From positions 552,796-616,795 of the forward strand of contig NZ_VKOG01000002.1 in NCBI RefSeq assembly GCF_007474545.1: a stretch of 64,000 bases of DNA, written 5' to 3'. Source of the DNA: Chryseobacterium binzhouense. Its GTDB lineage: Bacteria > Bacteroidota > Bacteroidia > Flavobacteriales > Weeksellaceae. The number at the start of each line of letters is the position of its first letter. Position 1 is the first letter of the stretch. The position numbers and the translations under genes are program-made. Below are positions 1 through 8,638 of the stretch, in pieces. The notes below the pieces were generated by a model. It saw only the letters and a program-made list of their open reading frames with translations. It had not been told where the DNA came from and did no database searches.

Positions 1-1
1 A

Positions 2-241
2 GACGGTGTTTCGCAAGGTCTACTCCGAGCCCGCAGCGTTTACATCCTGTTTACCAGCGGCGGTACTGGCATAGGCAGCGAGAAGGATTTCGCAACTCCG
101 TATGCAAAGTATTTATGGCAGACATTGGGTATTCAACACGTCCAAATTATTGATGCTTCCGGACTTTTGTTTAATCCTGAGGAGAAAATACGCAATGCCA
201 AGACACAGATTGATCAGTTGGTGTTACCTGTATTTGGGTGA
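2..241 (+). CDS. FMN-dependent NADH-azoreductase / quinone reductase, C-terminal part
   Basis: The open frame runs in from the window edge and ends at TGA 239-241, giving the last 79 residues of a flavodoxin-fold oxidoreductase. The stretch YLWQTLGIQHVQIIDASGL and the following helix rich in K, A and Q resemble the C-terminus of AzoR-type azoreductases, which reduce azo dyes and quinones with NAD(P)H and FMN in the cytosol. The catalytic and FMN-binding N-terminal half lies outside the window, so the family call rests on the C-terminus only. This stretch looks more GC-rich than the DNA that follows, which could mean later acquisition, but 240 bases are too few to judge. Confidence 0.6.
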   Translation, partial: DGVSQGLLRARSVYILFTSGGTGIGSEKDFATPYAKYLWQTLGIQHVQIIDASGLLFNPEEKIRNAKTQIDQLVLPVFG

Positions 242-419
242 TTTGTTAGCGAGTTAAATACTAAAAGGCATTTTTTTCCTAAAAATCCCATCATTTTCGT
301 GCAAACTTTTAAAAGACTCCGCCGAAACACATAGACAATGCAGAACAGTTAAACTATAAGTAAACTTTGCTAATTCTTAACAAACTAAAAAAAATAAAAA
401 CAAATAAAAATTTATAAAA

Positions 420-788
420 ATGGTCAATACTCTAAATTGGTTTGAAATCCCTGCAATAGATTTCGCTAGAGCAAAAACATTTTATGCTACAGTGTTAGAT
501 GCTCAAATTCATGAAGACCCTAATATGCAATATGCATATTTACCGTCTGATCCACAAAAAGGCGGATTTGGCGGAGCAATTGCTATCGGTGAGAAATTCG
601 TTCCTTCAATGACTGGCACAACCGTATACTTAGATGGAGGAAAAGACCTTTCGATTCCGTTAAGCAGAGTAGAAAGTGCTGGTGGCACAATTATTCTTCC
701 GAAAACTAATATTGGTGAAAACAGAGGCTTTATTGCGCTTTTTATCGATACAGAAGGAAACAAAGTTGGATTCCATTCAATAGGATAA
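420..788 (+). CDS. VOC family protein (glyoxalase/bleomycin-resistance fold)
   Basis: This 122-residue soluble protein has the beta-alpha-beta-beta-beta pattern of the vicinal oxygen chelate superfamily. It opens with LNWFEIPAIDFARAKTFY, the usual first strand and helix of single-domain VOC proteins, and ends with GFIALFIDTEGNKVGFHS, the usual last strands with the metal-site region. Members bind a metal or a small ligand, and the substrate cannot be read from the sequence. The gene stands alone on the plus strand between the azoreductase fragment and the convergent hmgA. A perfect 13-bp hairpin follows it. The ATG at 420 is preceded by a very A-rich leader, which is normal for this phylum, where Shine-Dalgarno sequences are rare. 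Confidence 0.85.
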   Translation: MVNTLNWFEIPAIDFARAKTFYATVLDAQIHEDPNMQYAYLPSDPQKGGFGGAIAIGEKFVPSMTGTTVYLDGGKDLSIPLSRVESAGGTIILPKTNIGENRGFIALFIDTEGNKVGFHSIG

Positions 789-814
789 AACAGAATTCTC
801 ACTCACCTTAATAT

Positions 815-853
815 AGCTGATAAAAGTGTTGTTCATTGATACTTTTATCAGCT
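815..853 (+). terminator. Hairpin downstream of the VOC gene
   Basis: A perfect 13-bp stem (815-827 with 841-853) encloses a 13-nt loop and lies 27 bases after the VOC stop codon. Only a short T-run (TTTG) follows, so it is either a moderate intrinsic terminator or an mRNA-stabilising hairpin. Confidence 0.6.
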
Positions 854-972
854 TTGTGCTATATCCATAAAGACATTACTAAACATCAATAACAGTATCG
901 ACAGACAAAACAATTGCACCAAAGATTTTGTGGCAGTTAAAATACATTTATAGCACGAAGTTTAGCCCCAAT

Positions 973-1006
973 AAAAAACATCAGCAATAATTTACTGATG
1001 TTTTTT
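973..1006. terminator. Bidirectional terminator between VOC gene and hmgA
   Basis: The stem AAAAAACATCAG (973-984) pairs with CTGATGTTTTTT (995-1006) around a 10-nt loop. The run of A on the left and of T on the right makes it a terminator on both strands. It lies 18 bases beyond the hmgA stop and also backs up the plus-strand VOC gene. Confidence 0.85.
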
Positions 1007-1024
1007 ATTAAATTAAAATAAAAG

Positions 1025-2212
1025 CTACTCTTGCAAACGATCTTTTAAACTGTGGTCTTCGCTTTCCAGCCAAGAGGTCTTATAAGATGGATCTTCAACT
1101 TTCAATGCTTCCTCAGTAATTTTTAATGGTTTAAAAGGATCTACCATTAAGGCATATTCTTCGGTAAATTTCTTTCCGATACTTCTTTCCATTGCTCCCG
1201 GATGCGGTCCGTGAACAATTCCTCCAGGATGAAGCGTAAAATCCATCAGATCAATATGATTCCGGCTCATAAAATCACCCTCGGTATAAAACAAAACCTC
1301 ATCAGAATCAATATTTGAGTGATTATAAGGCGCAGGAATTGCCTGCGGATGATAATCGTACATTCTTGCACAGAACGAACAAACTACATAATTGTGTCCT
1401 TCAAAATTCTGATGAACCGGAGGCGGCTGATGAATTCTTCCTGTTATCGGTTCAAAATTTTTAATATTGAATTTATACGGATAAAAGTATCCATCCCAGC
1501 CTACGACATCAAACGGATGTGTTGCATAGATGAAATCTGTAATCTGATTTTCTTTTTTAACCTTAATCAAAAATTCACCCTTTTCATCTTTTGGTTCAAC
1601 AAATGTGGGTGCAATAATGTCTCTTTCGCAAAAAGGCGAATGTTCCAGCAGCTGACCAAACTCGTTTCTGTACCTTTTTGGAGTATAAATCGGAGAATGA
1701 CTTTCCAGAACAAACAATACTGTATCATCAGAATTCAGCTCAACCTGATAAATCGTTCCTCTCGGGATAATCAGGTAATCACCTACAGAAAATTCCAGAT
1801 TTCCGACAAAAGTTTTCAGAATTCCTGCTCCTTGATGTACAAACAAAAGCTCATCGCATTCTGCGTTTTTATAGAAATAATTCATTGACTTTCTCGGTTT
1901 TGACAGTCCCATTTTCAGGTCGTTGTTGACCATCAGAAATTTACGGCTGTCCAAAAAGTCGTCTTCAGGAGTTACATTCATTCCCTTAAACATCCTTGGA
2001 GTTACATTCTTCTCAATTGCAATTTTCGGAGCAACATCTTTTGCTTCCCCGATTGATTTGATCTGGGTGGGACGGTGAATATGGTATAAAAGGGAAGAAA
2101 TTCCGTGAAAACCTTCCGTTCCGAAAAGCTGTTCGTAATAGAATTTGTCTTCCGGTGATTTGAAAATGGTATGTCTTTTTTGAGGGATATTTCCCGACTG
2201 ATGGTATCTCAT
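1025..2212 (-). CDS. hmgA: Homogentisate 1,2-dioxygenase
   Basis: This 395-residue cupin enzyme opens the ring of homogentisate to maleylacetoacetate in tyrosine and phenylalanine breakdown, in the cytosol. The start matches the family well (RYHQSGNIPQKRHTIFKSP), and the C-terminal cupin carries YNHSNIDSDEVLFY, which should hold an iron-ligand His and Glu, then HPGGIVHGPHPGAMERS with the further His ligand and the active-site region. Length is close to the compact bacterial form. A likely -7 box (TAAATTTG on the minus strand, 2235-2242) lies just upstream, giving a short leader. The next catabolic gene (fumarylacetoacetase) is not adjacent, so hmgA appears monocistronic. It is a second aromatic route beside the paa cluster in this window. 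Confidence 0.97.
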   Translation of the reverse strand: MRYHQSGNIPQKRHTIFKSPEDKFYYEQLFGTEGFHGISSLLYHIHRPTQIKSIGEAKDVAPKIAIEKNVTPRMFKGMNVTPEDDFLDSRKFLMVNNDLKMGLSKPRKSMNYFYKNAECDELLFVHQGAGILKTFVGNLEFSVGDYLIIPRGTIYQVELNSDDTVLFVLESHSPIYTPKRYRNEFGQLLEHSPFCERDIIAPTFVEPKDEKGEFLIKVKKENQITDFIYATHPFDVVGWDGYFYPYKFNIKNFEPITGRIHQPPPVHQNFEGHNYVVCSFCARMYDYHPQAIPAPYNHSNIDSDEVLFYTEGDFMSRNHIDLMDFTLHPGGIVHGPHPGAMERSIGKKFTEEYALMVDPFKPLKITEEALKVEDPSYKTSWLESEDHSLKDRLQE

Positions 2213-2345
2213 TTTACTTGGTATATGTGATTCTCAAATTTAACATTTTTAAATGAAATGAATGAAAACAATTTAAATCACATTTTTTAAGCATCAATTT
2301 CTATAAATTAATTTTGACAATATTTAGTTTTTATATTCTAAAAAT

Positions 2346-2369
2346 AATTGTTAGTTTTGTCTAACAATT
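2346..2369 (+). promoter_or_regulatory. Palindromic operator overlapping the -7 box of the TonB receptor gene
   Basis: A perfect inverted repeat, AATTGTTAG (2346-2354) and CTAACAATT (2361-2369) with a 6-nt spacer, lies 8 bases before the receptor start. It overlaps TAGTTTTG (2352-2359), which matches the Bacteroidetes -7 box TAnnTTTG. Its placement suggests repression, perhaps by a metal- or ligand-responsive dimer. No good -33 box is visible at the right distance. Confidence 0.55.
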
Positions 2370-2377
2370 TTAATTTT

Positions 2378-4450
2378 ATGAGGCAAATATTATTTCCTTT
2401 TATGTTTTTGTCTTTATTTTGTTTCTCTCAGGAAACAGATAGCTTAGCTGCTCAACAATTAAAAAAAACAGATTCGGCTGCAATTCCTAAAAAGGAAGAG
2501 CTAAATACTAAAGAAATTGATGATGTTGTCATTACGGGAACAATAAAGCCTGTCAGTAAATCAAAAAGTCCTGTTGCGGTAGAAATTTATTCCCAAAAAT
2601 TCTTTCAGAAAAATCCGACACCTAATATTTTCGAAGCCATCTCGATGGTAAATGGCGTGCAGCCACAGCTGAATTGTTCGGTCTGTAATACTGGAGACAT
2701 CCACATCAACGGACTGGAAGGACCGTACACGATGATTTTAATTGACGGAATGCCCATTGTAAGCTCACTTTCCACCGTTTATGGTTTAAGCGGAATTCCA
2801 AACAGTTTAATAGACAGAGTTGAAGTTGTGAAAGGTCCGGCTTCATCTATTTACGGCTCCGAAGCAATGGGCGGAGTCATCAATATCATCACTAAAAATG
2901 CTTTGACAGCACCCAAATTAAGCATTGATGTAATGACTACAAGCTGGGCAGAAAATAATCTTGATCTGTCTACAAAATTTAATTTGGGTAAAAATACAGC
3001 TTCATTACTGAGTCTGAATTATTTTAATTTCACCAAGAGATTTGACGAAAACAATGACAACTTTACAGACGGAGCTTTGCAAAACAGAATTTCGGTTTTT
3101 AACAAATGGAATTTTAGAAGAAAAGAAAATCGACAGGCAAGCTTTGCGCTGAGATACTTATACGAAGACCGTTTTGGAGGAGAAATGCAGTGGAACAAAT
3201 CTTACCGCGGCAGTGACCAAATCTATGGAGAAAGCATTTACACAAATCGTTTTGAAGCTTTTGGTATTTATCAGCTTCCTTTTAAAGAAAATATTATGAC
3301 GCAGTTTTCATATAATTTTCATGATCAGAATTCATTTTATGGGAACAACTCCTATCTCGCTACGCAAAAAACAGCTTTTATTCAGACTTACTGGGATAAA
3401 AAAATACAAAATCATGATTTTATTTTGGGACTGACCTACAAAAAAACTTTTTATGATGACAATACACCAGGAACTTTATCTTCAGACGGACTAAATAATG
3501 AACCGATGAATTCACCAATCTTTGGCGCTTTCATTCAGGATCAGTGGGAAATCAATGAAAAAAATACGTTGCTTCTCGGGTATAGATTTGATTATGACAA
3601 AATACATCAGAGTGTACATTCACCAAGGTTTGCCTGGAAACTTTCACCCAATCCTTTTCATACATTGAGATTTAATTTCGGAACGGGTTTCCGGGTAGTA
3701 AACCTGTTTACCGAAGACCATGCTGCTTTGACGGGTTCCAGACAGGTAATAATTAAGTCTGATCTTCAGCCGGAACGATCAGTAAACGGAAATTTGAATT
3801 ACATGTGGAAAATTCCTGCCGGAAATCAGCTGATCAATCTTGATGCATCGGCTTTTTATACCTATTTCAGCAATAAAATTGTGGGTGATTTTGACTCAGA
3901 TCCTGAAAAGATTATCTATGATAATCTCAATGGCTACGGTATTTCGAGAGGTGTTTCTCTAAATGCAGATTTTGCCCTGAGCTTTCCTTTGAGCATCAAT
4001 CTGGGAATAACGTATCTTGATGTTTACCAAAAATTTGATGATGAAAGGCAAAAGTCACAGCAGCTTCATGCACCAAAATGGAGCGGAACTTACAGCTTAA
4101 CGTATAAATTTAAAAATAATCTGACTGTAGATTTTACGGGACAACTGTATGGTCCTATGAGACTGCCGATTTTAGAAAATGATTACAGACCGGAATATTC
4201 TCCGTGGTATTCTTTAGCAAATATTCAGGTTTCAAAAAGTTTCAGATCTGGGTTTGAAGTGTATTGCGGAATTAAAAACTTATTCAATTTCACCCCAAAA
4301 GATCCTATTATCAGACCGTTTGATCCATTTGACAATCAGATAAACGATCCAATAAACAACCCGAACCGATATACATTTGATACAACTTACGGATTTGCAC
4401 CGATGCAGAGAATCAGAGGTTTTTTAGGCGTCAAATATAATTTGAAATAA
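2378..4450 (+). CDS. TonB-dependent outer-membrane receptor with a CxxC in the plug domain
   Basis: This 690-residue receptor has a signal peptide (residues 1-18, ending FCFSQ), a plug domain (about 45-165) and a 22-strand beta-barrel ending in aromatic-rich strands. The plug shows the usual LIDGMPI and VEVVKGPASSIYGSEAMGG signatures. An earlier in-frame TTG at 2348 lies inside the operator, so ATG 2378 is taken as the start because it yields a clean signal peptide. There is no SusD partner and no carboxypeptidase-like domain, so it is a siderophore-, metal- or cofactor-type receptor rather than a glycan importer. Cysteines 100 and 103 (NCSVCNTGDIHINGLEG) lie in the plug, which is unusual. 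The next gene encodes a periplasmic thioredoxin with the same CSVC motif. The ligand is unknown. Confidence 0.88.
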   Translation: MRQILFPFMFLSLFCFSQETDSLAAQQLKKTDSAAIPKKEELNTKEIDDVVITGTIKPVSKSKSPVAVEIYSQKFFQKNPTPNIFEAISMVNGVQPQLNCSVCNTGDIHINGLEGPYTMILIDGMPIVSSLSTVYGLSGIPNSLIDRVEVVKGPASSIYGSEAMGGVINIITKNALTAPKLSIDVMTTSWAENNLDLSTKFNLGKNTASLLSLNYFNFTKRFDENNDNFTDGALQNRISVFNKWNFRRKENRQASFALRYLYEDRFGGEMQWNKSYRGSDQIYGESIYTNRFEAFGIYQLPFKENIMTQFSYNFHDQNSFYGNNSYLATQKTAFIQTYWDKKIQNHDFILGLTYKKTFYDDNTPGTLSSDGLNNEPMNSPIFGAFIQDQWEINEKNTLLLGYRFDYDKIHQSVHSPRFAWKLSPNPFHTLRFNFGTGFRVVNLFTEDHAALTGSRQVIIKSDLQPERSVNGNLNYMWKIPAGNQLINLDASAFYTYFSNKIVGDFDSDPEKIIYDNLNGYGISRGVSLNADFALSFPLSINLGITYLDVYQKFDDERQKSQQLHAPKWSGTYSLTYKFKNNLTVDFTGQLYGPMRLPILENDYRPEYSPWYSLANIQVSKSFRSGFEVYCGIKNLFNFTPKDPIIRPFDPFDNQINDPINNPNRYTFDTTYGFAPMQRIRGFLGVKYNLK

Positions 4451-4566
4451 GTTTTAATGTAAAGATTCAATTTTTCAGCAAAGAACTTCAATAACTAAAG
4501 TAATTGAGTTTTATTAAAGTTATAAATATTGCTTTAAATTAGGTATGAAATTAAATATCAGTCAAC

Positions 4567-5028
4567 ATGAAATTTTCACTCATTATAATGTTAACCATTT
4601 CAGGGTTTTATTTTTCACAGTTAAAACAACATTCTTTTTCGGAGGTAGAAACTCTGCAAAAGAATAATCCCAAACCTGTAATTATTCACATTTATACCGA
4701 CTGGTGCTCGGTTTGCAAAATTGAATCATTCAAACTCAATAAGGATAAAGAATTAACTCAGTTTATTAATGATCACTTTTACTTCATCAGTTTTGAAGCA
4801 GAAAAAACAAAAGAAACGATCAGTTTTCAGGAAAAAGAATTTACATACTTGCCCAATGGAAATTCAGGAATTCACGAGCTTGCCACGGCTTTAGCTAAAA
4901 ACAAAAATCAGCCTGTTTACCCTTTGTGGATTATATTAGATAAAAATCAGAAACTTATTGATTACCATGAAGGATTGCTTACCCCTAAAAATATGGCAGA
5001 AAAACTGAAAAAGATTCTGTTACCTTAA
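4567..5028 (+). CDS. Periplasmic thioredoxin-fold protein
   Basis: The protein has 153 residues, with a signal peptide (ending FYFSQ) and a thioredoxin domain carrying the active site DWCSVCK. This places the redox pair in the periplasm. It belongs to the thioredoxin-like or DsbD-gamma-like group, in which the first cysteine attacks a disulfide. The region after the active site (KLNKDKELTQFINDHF) matches the helix and strand usual for this group, and a proline of the cis-Pro type occurs in QPVYPLWIILD. It lies 116 bases after the TonB receptor on the same strand and was probably recruited as its partner, since the receptor plug also holds a CSVC pair. Reductase or metallochaperone are both possible roles. 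Confidence 0.8.
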   Translation: MKFSLIIMLTISGFYFSQLKQHSFSEVETLQKNNPKPVIIHIYTDWCSVCKIESFKLNKDKELTQFINDHFYFISFEAEKTKETISFQEKEFTYLPNGNSGIHELATALAKNKNQPVYPLWIILDKNQKLIDYHEGLLTPKNMAEKLKKILLP

Positions 5029-5080
5029 TTCATAAATTTTGATCCATTTGAATAATGATTCTGAACAATATTCAACTAAT

Positions 5081-5446
5081 TTATTTTAAAAGCACAGCAA
5101 TAATTGCTACAATTGCGGGAAGCGCCTGAACAAAGAAAATCTTTTTTGTCGCAGAAACAGCACCGTAAATTCCGGCTACCGCAACACATGCCAAGAAAAA
5201 CAATGCAATATTGGTTTGCCATTTCGGATCTTCAATAAAAAATGACCAGATCAATCCGGCAGCCAAAAAACCGTTATACAAACCCTGATTTGCTGCTAAA
5301 CCTTTTGTTGGTTTAAATAATTCTGCCGGTAACGCTTTTTTAAAAACTTCCTTTCCTTTAGGTTCCCATGCAAACATTTCCATCCAGAGAATATAAAGAT
5401 GTTCTGCAGCTACAACTGCAATCAGAATTTGGGCGACGATTTCCAT
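5081..5446 (-). CDS. DUF1304 family membrane protein
   Basis: This small integral membrane protein has 121 residues and four predicted membrane helices. The sequence EHLYILWMEMFAWEP near the N-terminus and NQGLYNGFLAAGL in the middle are typical of the DUF1304 family, found widely in bacteria and without known function. The length equals the family norm. It is a single gene convergent with the thioredoxin gene. Nothing in the sequence points to a substrate. Confidence 0.88.
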   Translation of the reverse strand: MEIVAQILIAVVAAEHLYILWMEMFAWEPKGKEVFKKALPAELFKPTKGLAANQGLYNGFLAAGLIWSFFIEDPKWQTNIALFFLACVAVAGIYGAVSATKKIFFVQALPAIVAIIAVLLK

Positions 5447-5558
5447 TGTTGAGTGTTTTTGAACTGTAAAGCTAAGAAATAAAATAAATCCGTTTCAAAA
5501 AATTTAGAACTTATTATTCATTTTAAATATGAACCTATTCCTACAGAACAGAAGTAAA

Positions 5559-5587
5559 AATAGCTTTTCAAAAACTGAAAAGCTATT
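5559..5587 (-). terminator. Intrinsic terminator after the 171-residue lipoprotein gene
   Basis: The stem 5559-5570 pairs perfectly over 12 bp with 5576-5587 around a 5-nt loop. On the minus strand it is followed by TTTTTAC. It lies 30 bases beyond the stop of the gene at 5617-6132. Confidence 0.85.
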
Positions 5588-5616
5588 CCCTAATATAAAA
5601 TTTAACTGATTTAAAA

Positions 5617-6132
5617 TTATCTTACAGGAACACTGCTGAAATTGAGTGTTACTTTGATATTCATGTCTGAAGAAGTCTGATTCTTCAATTCATAAACCGT
5701 TCTTACAGAAAGTCCGGAACTCTTTACAATGCTGTCTAAAAATCCTGTTTCGCTGTTAAGATCTAAGTTTAAACTGGATGAATTGGTAGAAATATCATTT
5801 CTTGAAGCAACCAGTCTTTCACTTGTTCCGGTAGAAGAAATGTATACTTTTACTGATTTTAATGCGCTTAAATTTCCTCCTGTAGGAGAAACTACCGAAA
5901 TTTTTGCATCAGAAATTCTTACATCTTTAATCTGAGCATTATTATTGCCTCCTACCCAAGTCTGCACATTGGAAGCCGTAGAGGTAGACGAAACTTCTTT
6001 ATTGGCAGGAACTCCCGTTGATATAAGAACATTGGTTGTATACGGAAATGTATTCTGAACAATAGACTGTACTGCACCACAGCTCGTCAAAAAAACCGAC
6101 GATACAATGGCTATTGAAAATACCTTTTTCAT
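5617..6132 (-). CDS. Small lipoprotein of unknown function
   Basis: The protein has 171 residues with a lipoprotein signal (MKKVFSIAIVSSVFLTSC), so it is anchored after cysteine 18. The mature part is rich in Ser, Thr and Val with alternating polar and hydrophobic residues, which suggests a single all-beta domain of about 140 residues. It has no recognisable catalytic motif. The gene stands alone, with its own terminator downstream. Similar small lipoproteins are common in Chryseobacterium, but I cannot name a family or role. Confidence 0.8.
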   Translation of the reverse strand: MKKVFSIAIVSSVFLTSCGAVQSIVQNTFPYTTNVLISTGVPANKEVSSTSTASNVQTWVGGNNNAQIKDVRISDAKISVVSPTGGNLSALKSVKVYISSTGTSERLVASRNDISTNSSSLNLDLNSETGFLDSIVKSSGLSVRTVYELKNQTSSDMNIKVTLNFSSVPVR

Positions 6133-6240
6133 AAGTAGATTTTTAATGATTTAAATTGCGTGGAATTGTTTATGACGATTTATATCGCAAAGACCTATCC
6201 CTATTTTTGATTAAAATTCTAGTTACAGAAATTATACCAA

Positions 6241-6741
6241 TTACTCTACCGTTACCGAAAAATCTCCTTCAACTGCTCCTTCAGCCATCAGATTTTTGCC
6301 GATGATCAGCCAGACTTCACCTTTATTTTTAATCTGGTAAGAAATTTCTTTTCCAAAGGGACCGTCATAAGTCCCGTCAGGTAATTTGATCTGATTGAAG
6401 CGAACATTCATATTATTCTTTTGCGGGGAAATGCTTCCATGAATTTCAGGTTTGCTGTAATTGGGAATCCTGATCACCAGCTTCTGGATTTTAGCATCAA
6501 ATTTCTGATCAATGGTACACGGAAGTTTTTCGGCATTCAGAATTTTTACTGTTTCGCCTGCATTTTTTACTTGTTTTGTTTGTAAAGAATCTTCAACAAT
6601 TGGTTTAGAAACAGAATCTTTCCTTTTTACATCCGTATTGACCACAGATGTGAGTGAATCTTCTTTTTGTTGAGCTTCTGAACTTTGTTTGCTGCATGAA
6701 GCCATCAGTAGAGGAATAATTAAGAGAACTGACTTTTTCAT
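6241..6741 (-). CDS. Lipoprotein of unknown function
   Basis: The protein has 166 residues with a lipoprotein signal (MKKSVLLIIPLLMASC). A charged, low-complexity linker rich in K, D, E and S (about residues 18-65) leads to a C-terminal beta domain of about 100 residues (from KILNAEKLPCTID to the end). It lies 13 bases after the stop of the membrane-protein gene at 6755-8125 and probably shares its transcript. No family is recognised. Confidence 0.8.
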   Translation of the reverse strand: MKKSVLLIIPLLMASCSKQSSEAQQKEDSLTSVVNTDVKRKDSVSKPIVEDSLQTKQVKNAGETVKILNAEKLPCTIDQKFDAKIQKLVIRIPNYSKPEIHGSISPQKNNMNVRFNQIKLPDGTYDGPFGKEISYQIKNKGEVWLIIGKNLMAEGAVEGDFSVTVE

Positions 6742-6754
6742 ATTGATATAGTTT

Positions 6755-8125
6755 TTAGTTTAGTGTTTTATAATACAGAATCTGAGAAAGAAAAGAAGCT
6801 GACTGATGCTCTTTGACTCTTTCTGAAATTTTATTTTTCAGCGATGTATCATTATGATCTTCAGCATATTTCAAAAGCTGTTTTTCGCTGAAATTGATGC
6901 TGTTCAGATGATAATTTACCGCAAAATCTTTTCTTTTCATATTTTGGGAAGTGATGACACCACCCCAATTAATAAAACTGCATACTAAAATTATTCCATA
7001 AAAGCTCCAGCTCATTGAATTGAAAAGGAATGCATTGGTTTTTCTATACTGAATTTTGATGAAAGTAAGCGTCAATCCGATCAATGACAAAAGCAGAAAA
7101 GCGTACACCCCAAGTCTTTTGTAGGTAAAACCATAATTGCTGATGTATTCTGAATTTTTTAAAATTGCCGAAAAAATCAGGACAACATTGAGCAGCAACC
7201 ATACTTTGGCTAAGATTTTCAGCAATCCCGCTTCAGGATCAAAATTAAAATTGGATTTAAAATAAAACATAATGACCAGAATTGCCATCATGATAGACAA
7301 AATCACTGCATTTACTCTCTCATGCGTCTCTTCAGAAAGCTGATTCGGAGTTTTTACTATTTCATAAAACTGCTCATAATTGTAGGTGATGATAAAGAAA
7401 ATAAGAAGCACATTCAGAGAAATAAGAGAAATAATACCGCTCAATCTTTCCGTGTTCAAATCCAGAAATGAATATGTAGGTTTTGGTGTTTTATGCTTTT
7501 GCTGAAAATCATTGCTCAGTAAGCAATTTTGCTTATACAAAAACTTTTCTACCGCAAAATTGAAGTAATTGAACGCAATGAAAAAGCCTAAAGCTCCTAA
7601 TGCAAAAATCTGAAACAGATTGACATCCAGTTCGACATCTTTGAAAATATTGGCAAAATGACTGCTTCCTACAGAATAAATTCCGAAAAATACGGCTACG
7701 AAAATAAAAGGAATCAACACAAAGGCAAAAATCTTCTTCCAGAGCTCTGAAGTATTTTGTTTTGGAAGCCATTCATCAAAACTGATAACCCTGCAAATAA
7801 AAGTAAAAACATTTACAACAAAGACAGGAAGGAGAAAAAGACTTTTCATCTTTTTGTTTTTAGCTTTAAAAGACAGCAGTAAAAGCGATAAAACCAATGC
7901 CAGAAAAGAGGCAAAATCCACAAACCAGGCAAATGCAAGACTTGATAAAATGCTCGTCACAAAAAGCAACAGAAATACTTTGGTATAATTTCTTTTAGGC
8001 GTTTTGATTATTGTAAAAACTGAATAGGAAATTCCTAAAATTCCAAGATTAAGACCTATACTTTCGTTATAAAAAAGAATAACGAAAAGTACGGTCGAAA
8101 TGAATATATAGTGATGTGTTTTCAT
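6755..8125 (-). CDS. Polytopic membrane protein, DUF4153/DUF4173-like
   Basis: This 456-residue protein is made almost wholly of membrane helices (about 11-12), with a soluble C-terminal tail of about 60 residues. ATG 8125 (MKTHHYIFIS) is preferred over an upstream TTG because the longer form would run into the end of the preceding gene. The pattern of helices and the motif IPFIFVAVFFGIYSVGSSHF resemble the DUF4153/DUF4173 groups of unknown function that are common in Bacteroidetes. It is followed at once by the lipoprotein gene at 6241-6741, suggesting a joint envelope role. The family call is from memory of the pattern and not certain. Confidence 0.75.
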   Translation of the reverse strand: MKTHHYIFISTVLFVILFYNESIGLNLGILGISYSVFTIIKTPKRNYTKVFLLLFVTSILSSLAFAWFVDFASFLALVLSLLLLSFKAKNKKMKSLFLLPVFVVNVFTFICRVISFDEWLPKQNTSELWKKIFAFVLIPFIFVAVFFGIYSVGSSHFANIFKDVELDVNLFQIFALGALGFFIAFNYFNFAVEKFLYKQNCLLSNDFQQKHKTPKPTYSFLDLNTERLSGIISLISLNVLLIFFIITYNYEQFYEIVKTPNQLSEETHERVNAVILSIMMAILVIMFYFKSNFNFDPEAGLLKILAKVWLLLNVVLIFSAILKNSEYISNYGFTYKRLGVYAFLLLSLIGLTLTFIKIQYRKTNAFLFNSMSWSFYGIILVCSFINWGGVITSQNMKRKDFAVNYHLNSINFSEKQLLKYAEDHNDTSLKNKISERVKEHQSASFLSQILYYKTLN

Positions 8126-8153
8126 AAAATTATAGTTAAAATTAAGGTTGAGA

Positions 8154-8638
8154 CTAAAAAGCAACAGGTGCTTCTTTTTGCCTGATAAAATCTTTCAAAT
8201 GGTCAAAATTCTGCCACAAAAGTTCTTCAAAATTCCAGTGGTGAAAGGTTCTCATATTTCTGCCTTTTTTATAAGCGTTGATGTATGTCTTGAAGTATTC
8301 CGGAAAAACAACAGTTCCCAAAGCCAAAACGCCTAAAAGATAAGCACTTCTTTTTCCGTTTCCGAAAAGCAGATACTGCATGGCAATTTCATCCTAAATA
8401 TTGGTACTGCAATCGGTAATCAGATGATAAACATCGTGATTTTCCATTTTTGGAATCATCCTGAAACCGTGCTTTTTGTAAAATTCGCCTAAGGTTCGTC
8501 CCAAAGAATCTTGTTTAAAGCTTAACAGTTGTTCTTCGTTAAACTGCCATTGCCTTTTTTTCTTTTTAAAATATCTCCTGTACTGTTTTTGGGAGTTTTC
8601 GTACATGAATATGATAAATTTTGTGCGTAGTTTTTCAT
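8154..8638 (-). pseudogene. Coq4-like protein gene, broken by an in-frame stop and a start-site frameshift
   Basis: The frame reads a Coq4-type protein: a basic N-terminal helix (FIIFMYENSQKQYRRYFKKK), then SLGRTLGEF, the metal-site motif HDVYH, TNI, and after the stop DEIAMQYLLFGNGKRSAYL and a C-terminal helical part with KGRNMRTFHHW. Coq4 is a scaffold or decarboxylation protein of ubiquinone synthesis, and bacterial relatives are little studied. A TAG at 8394-8396 interrupts the frame between TNI and DEIA. A single C-to-T change from CAG would explain it. The natural ATG (8636-8638) is out of frame by one base, and adding one A to the A-run just after it would give MKKLRTKF in frame. The gene therefore looks inactive, unless these are sequencing errors. 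Confidence 0.7.

Noticed and set aside
1319-1888. A 189-codon plus-strand frame opposite hmgA
   Set aside because: It is antisense to a clear homogentisate dioxygenase gene, has an unnatural composition (many Ile, Arg, Cys, Phe) and no family features.
2378-4450. SusC-type glycan importer
   Set aside because: There is no SusD partner, no carboxypeptidase-like N-terminal domain and the length is that of a siderophore or metal receptor.
8394-8396. UAG recoding (readthrough or pyrrolysine) in the Coq4-like gene
   Set aside because: No recoding machinery or stop-flanking element was seen, a second gene has TAA in the same situation, and the start is also damaged; simple decay or misreading is more likely.
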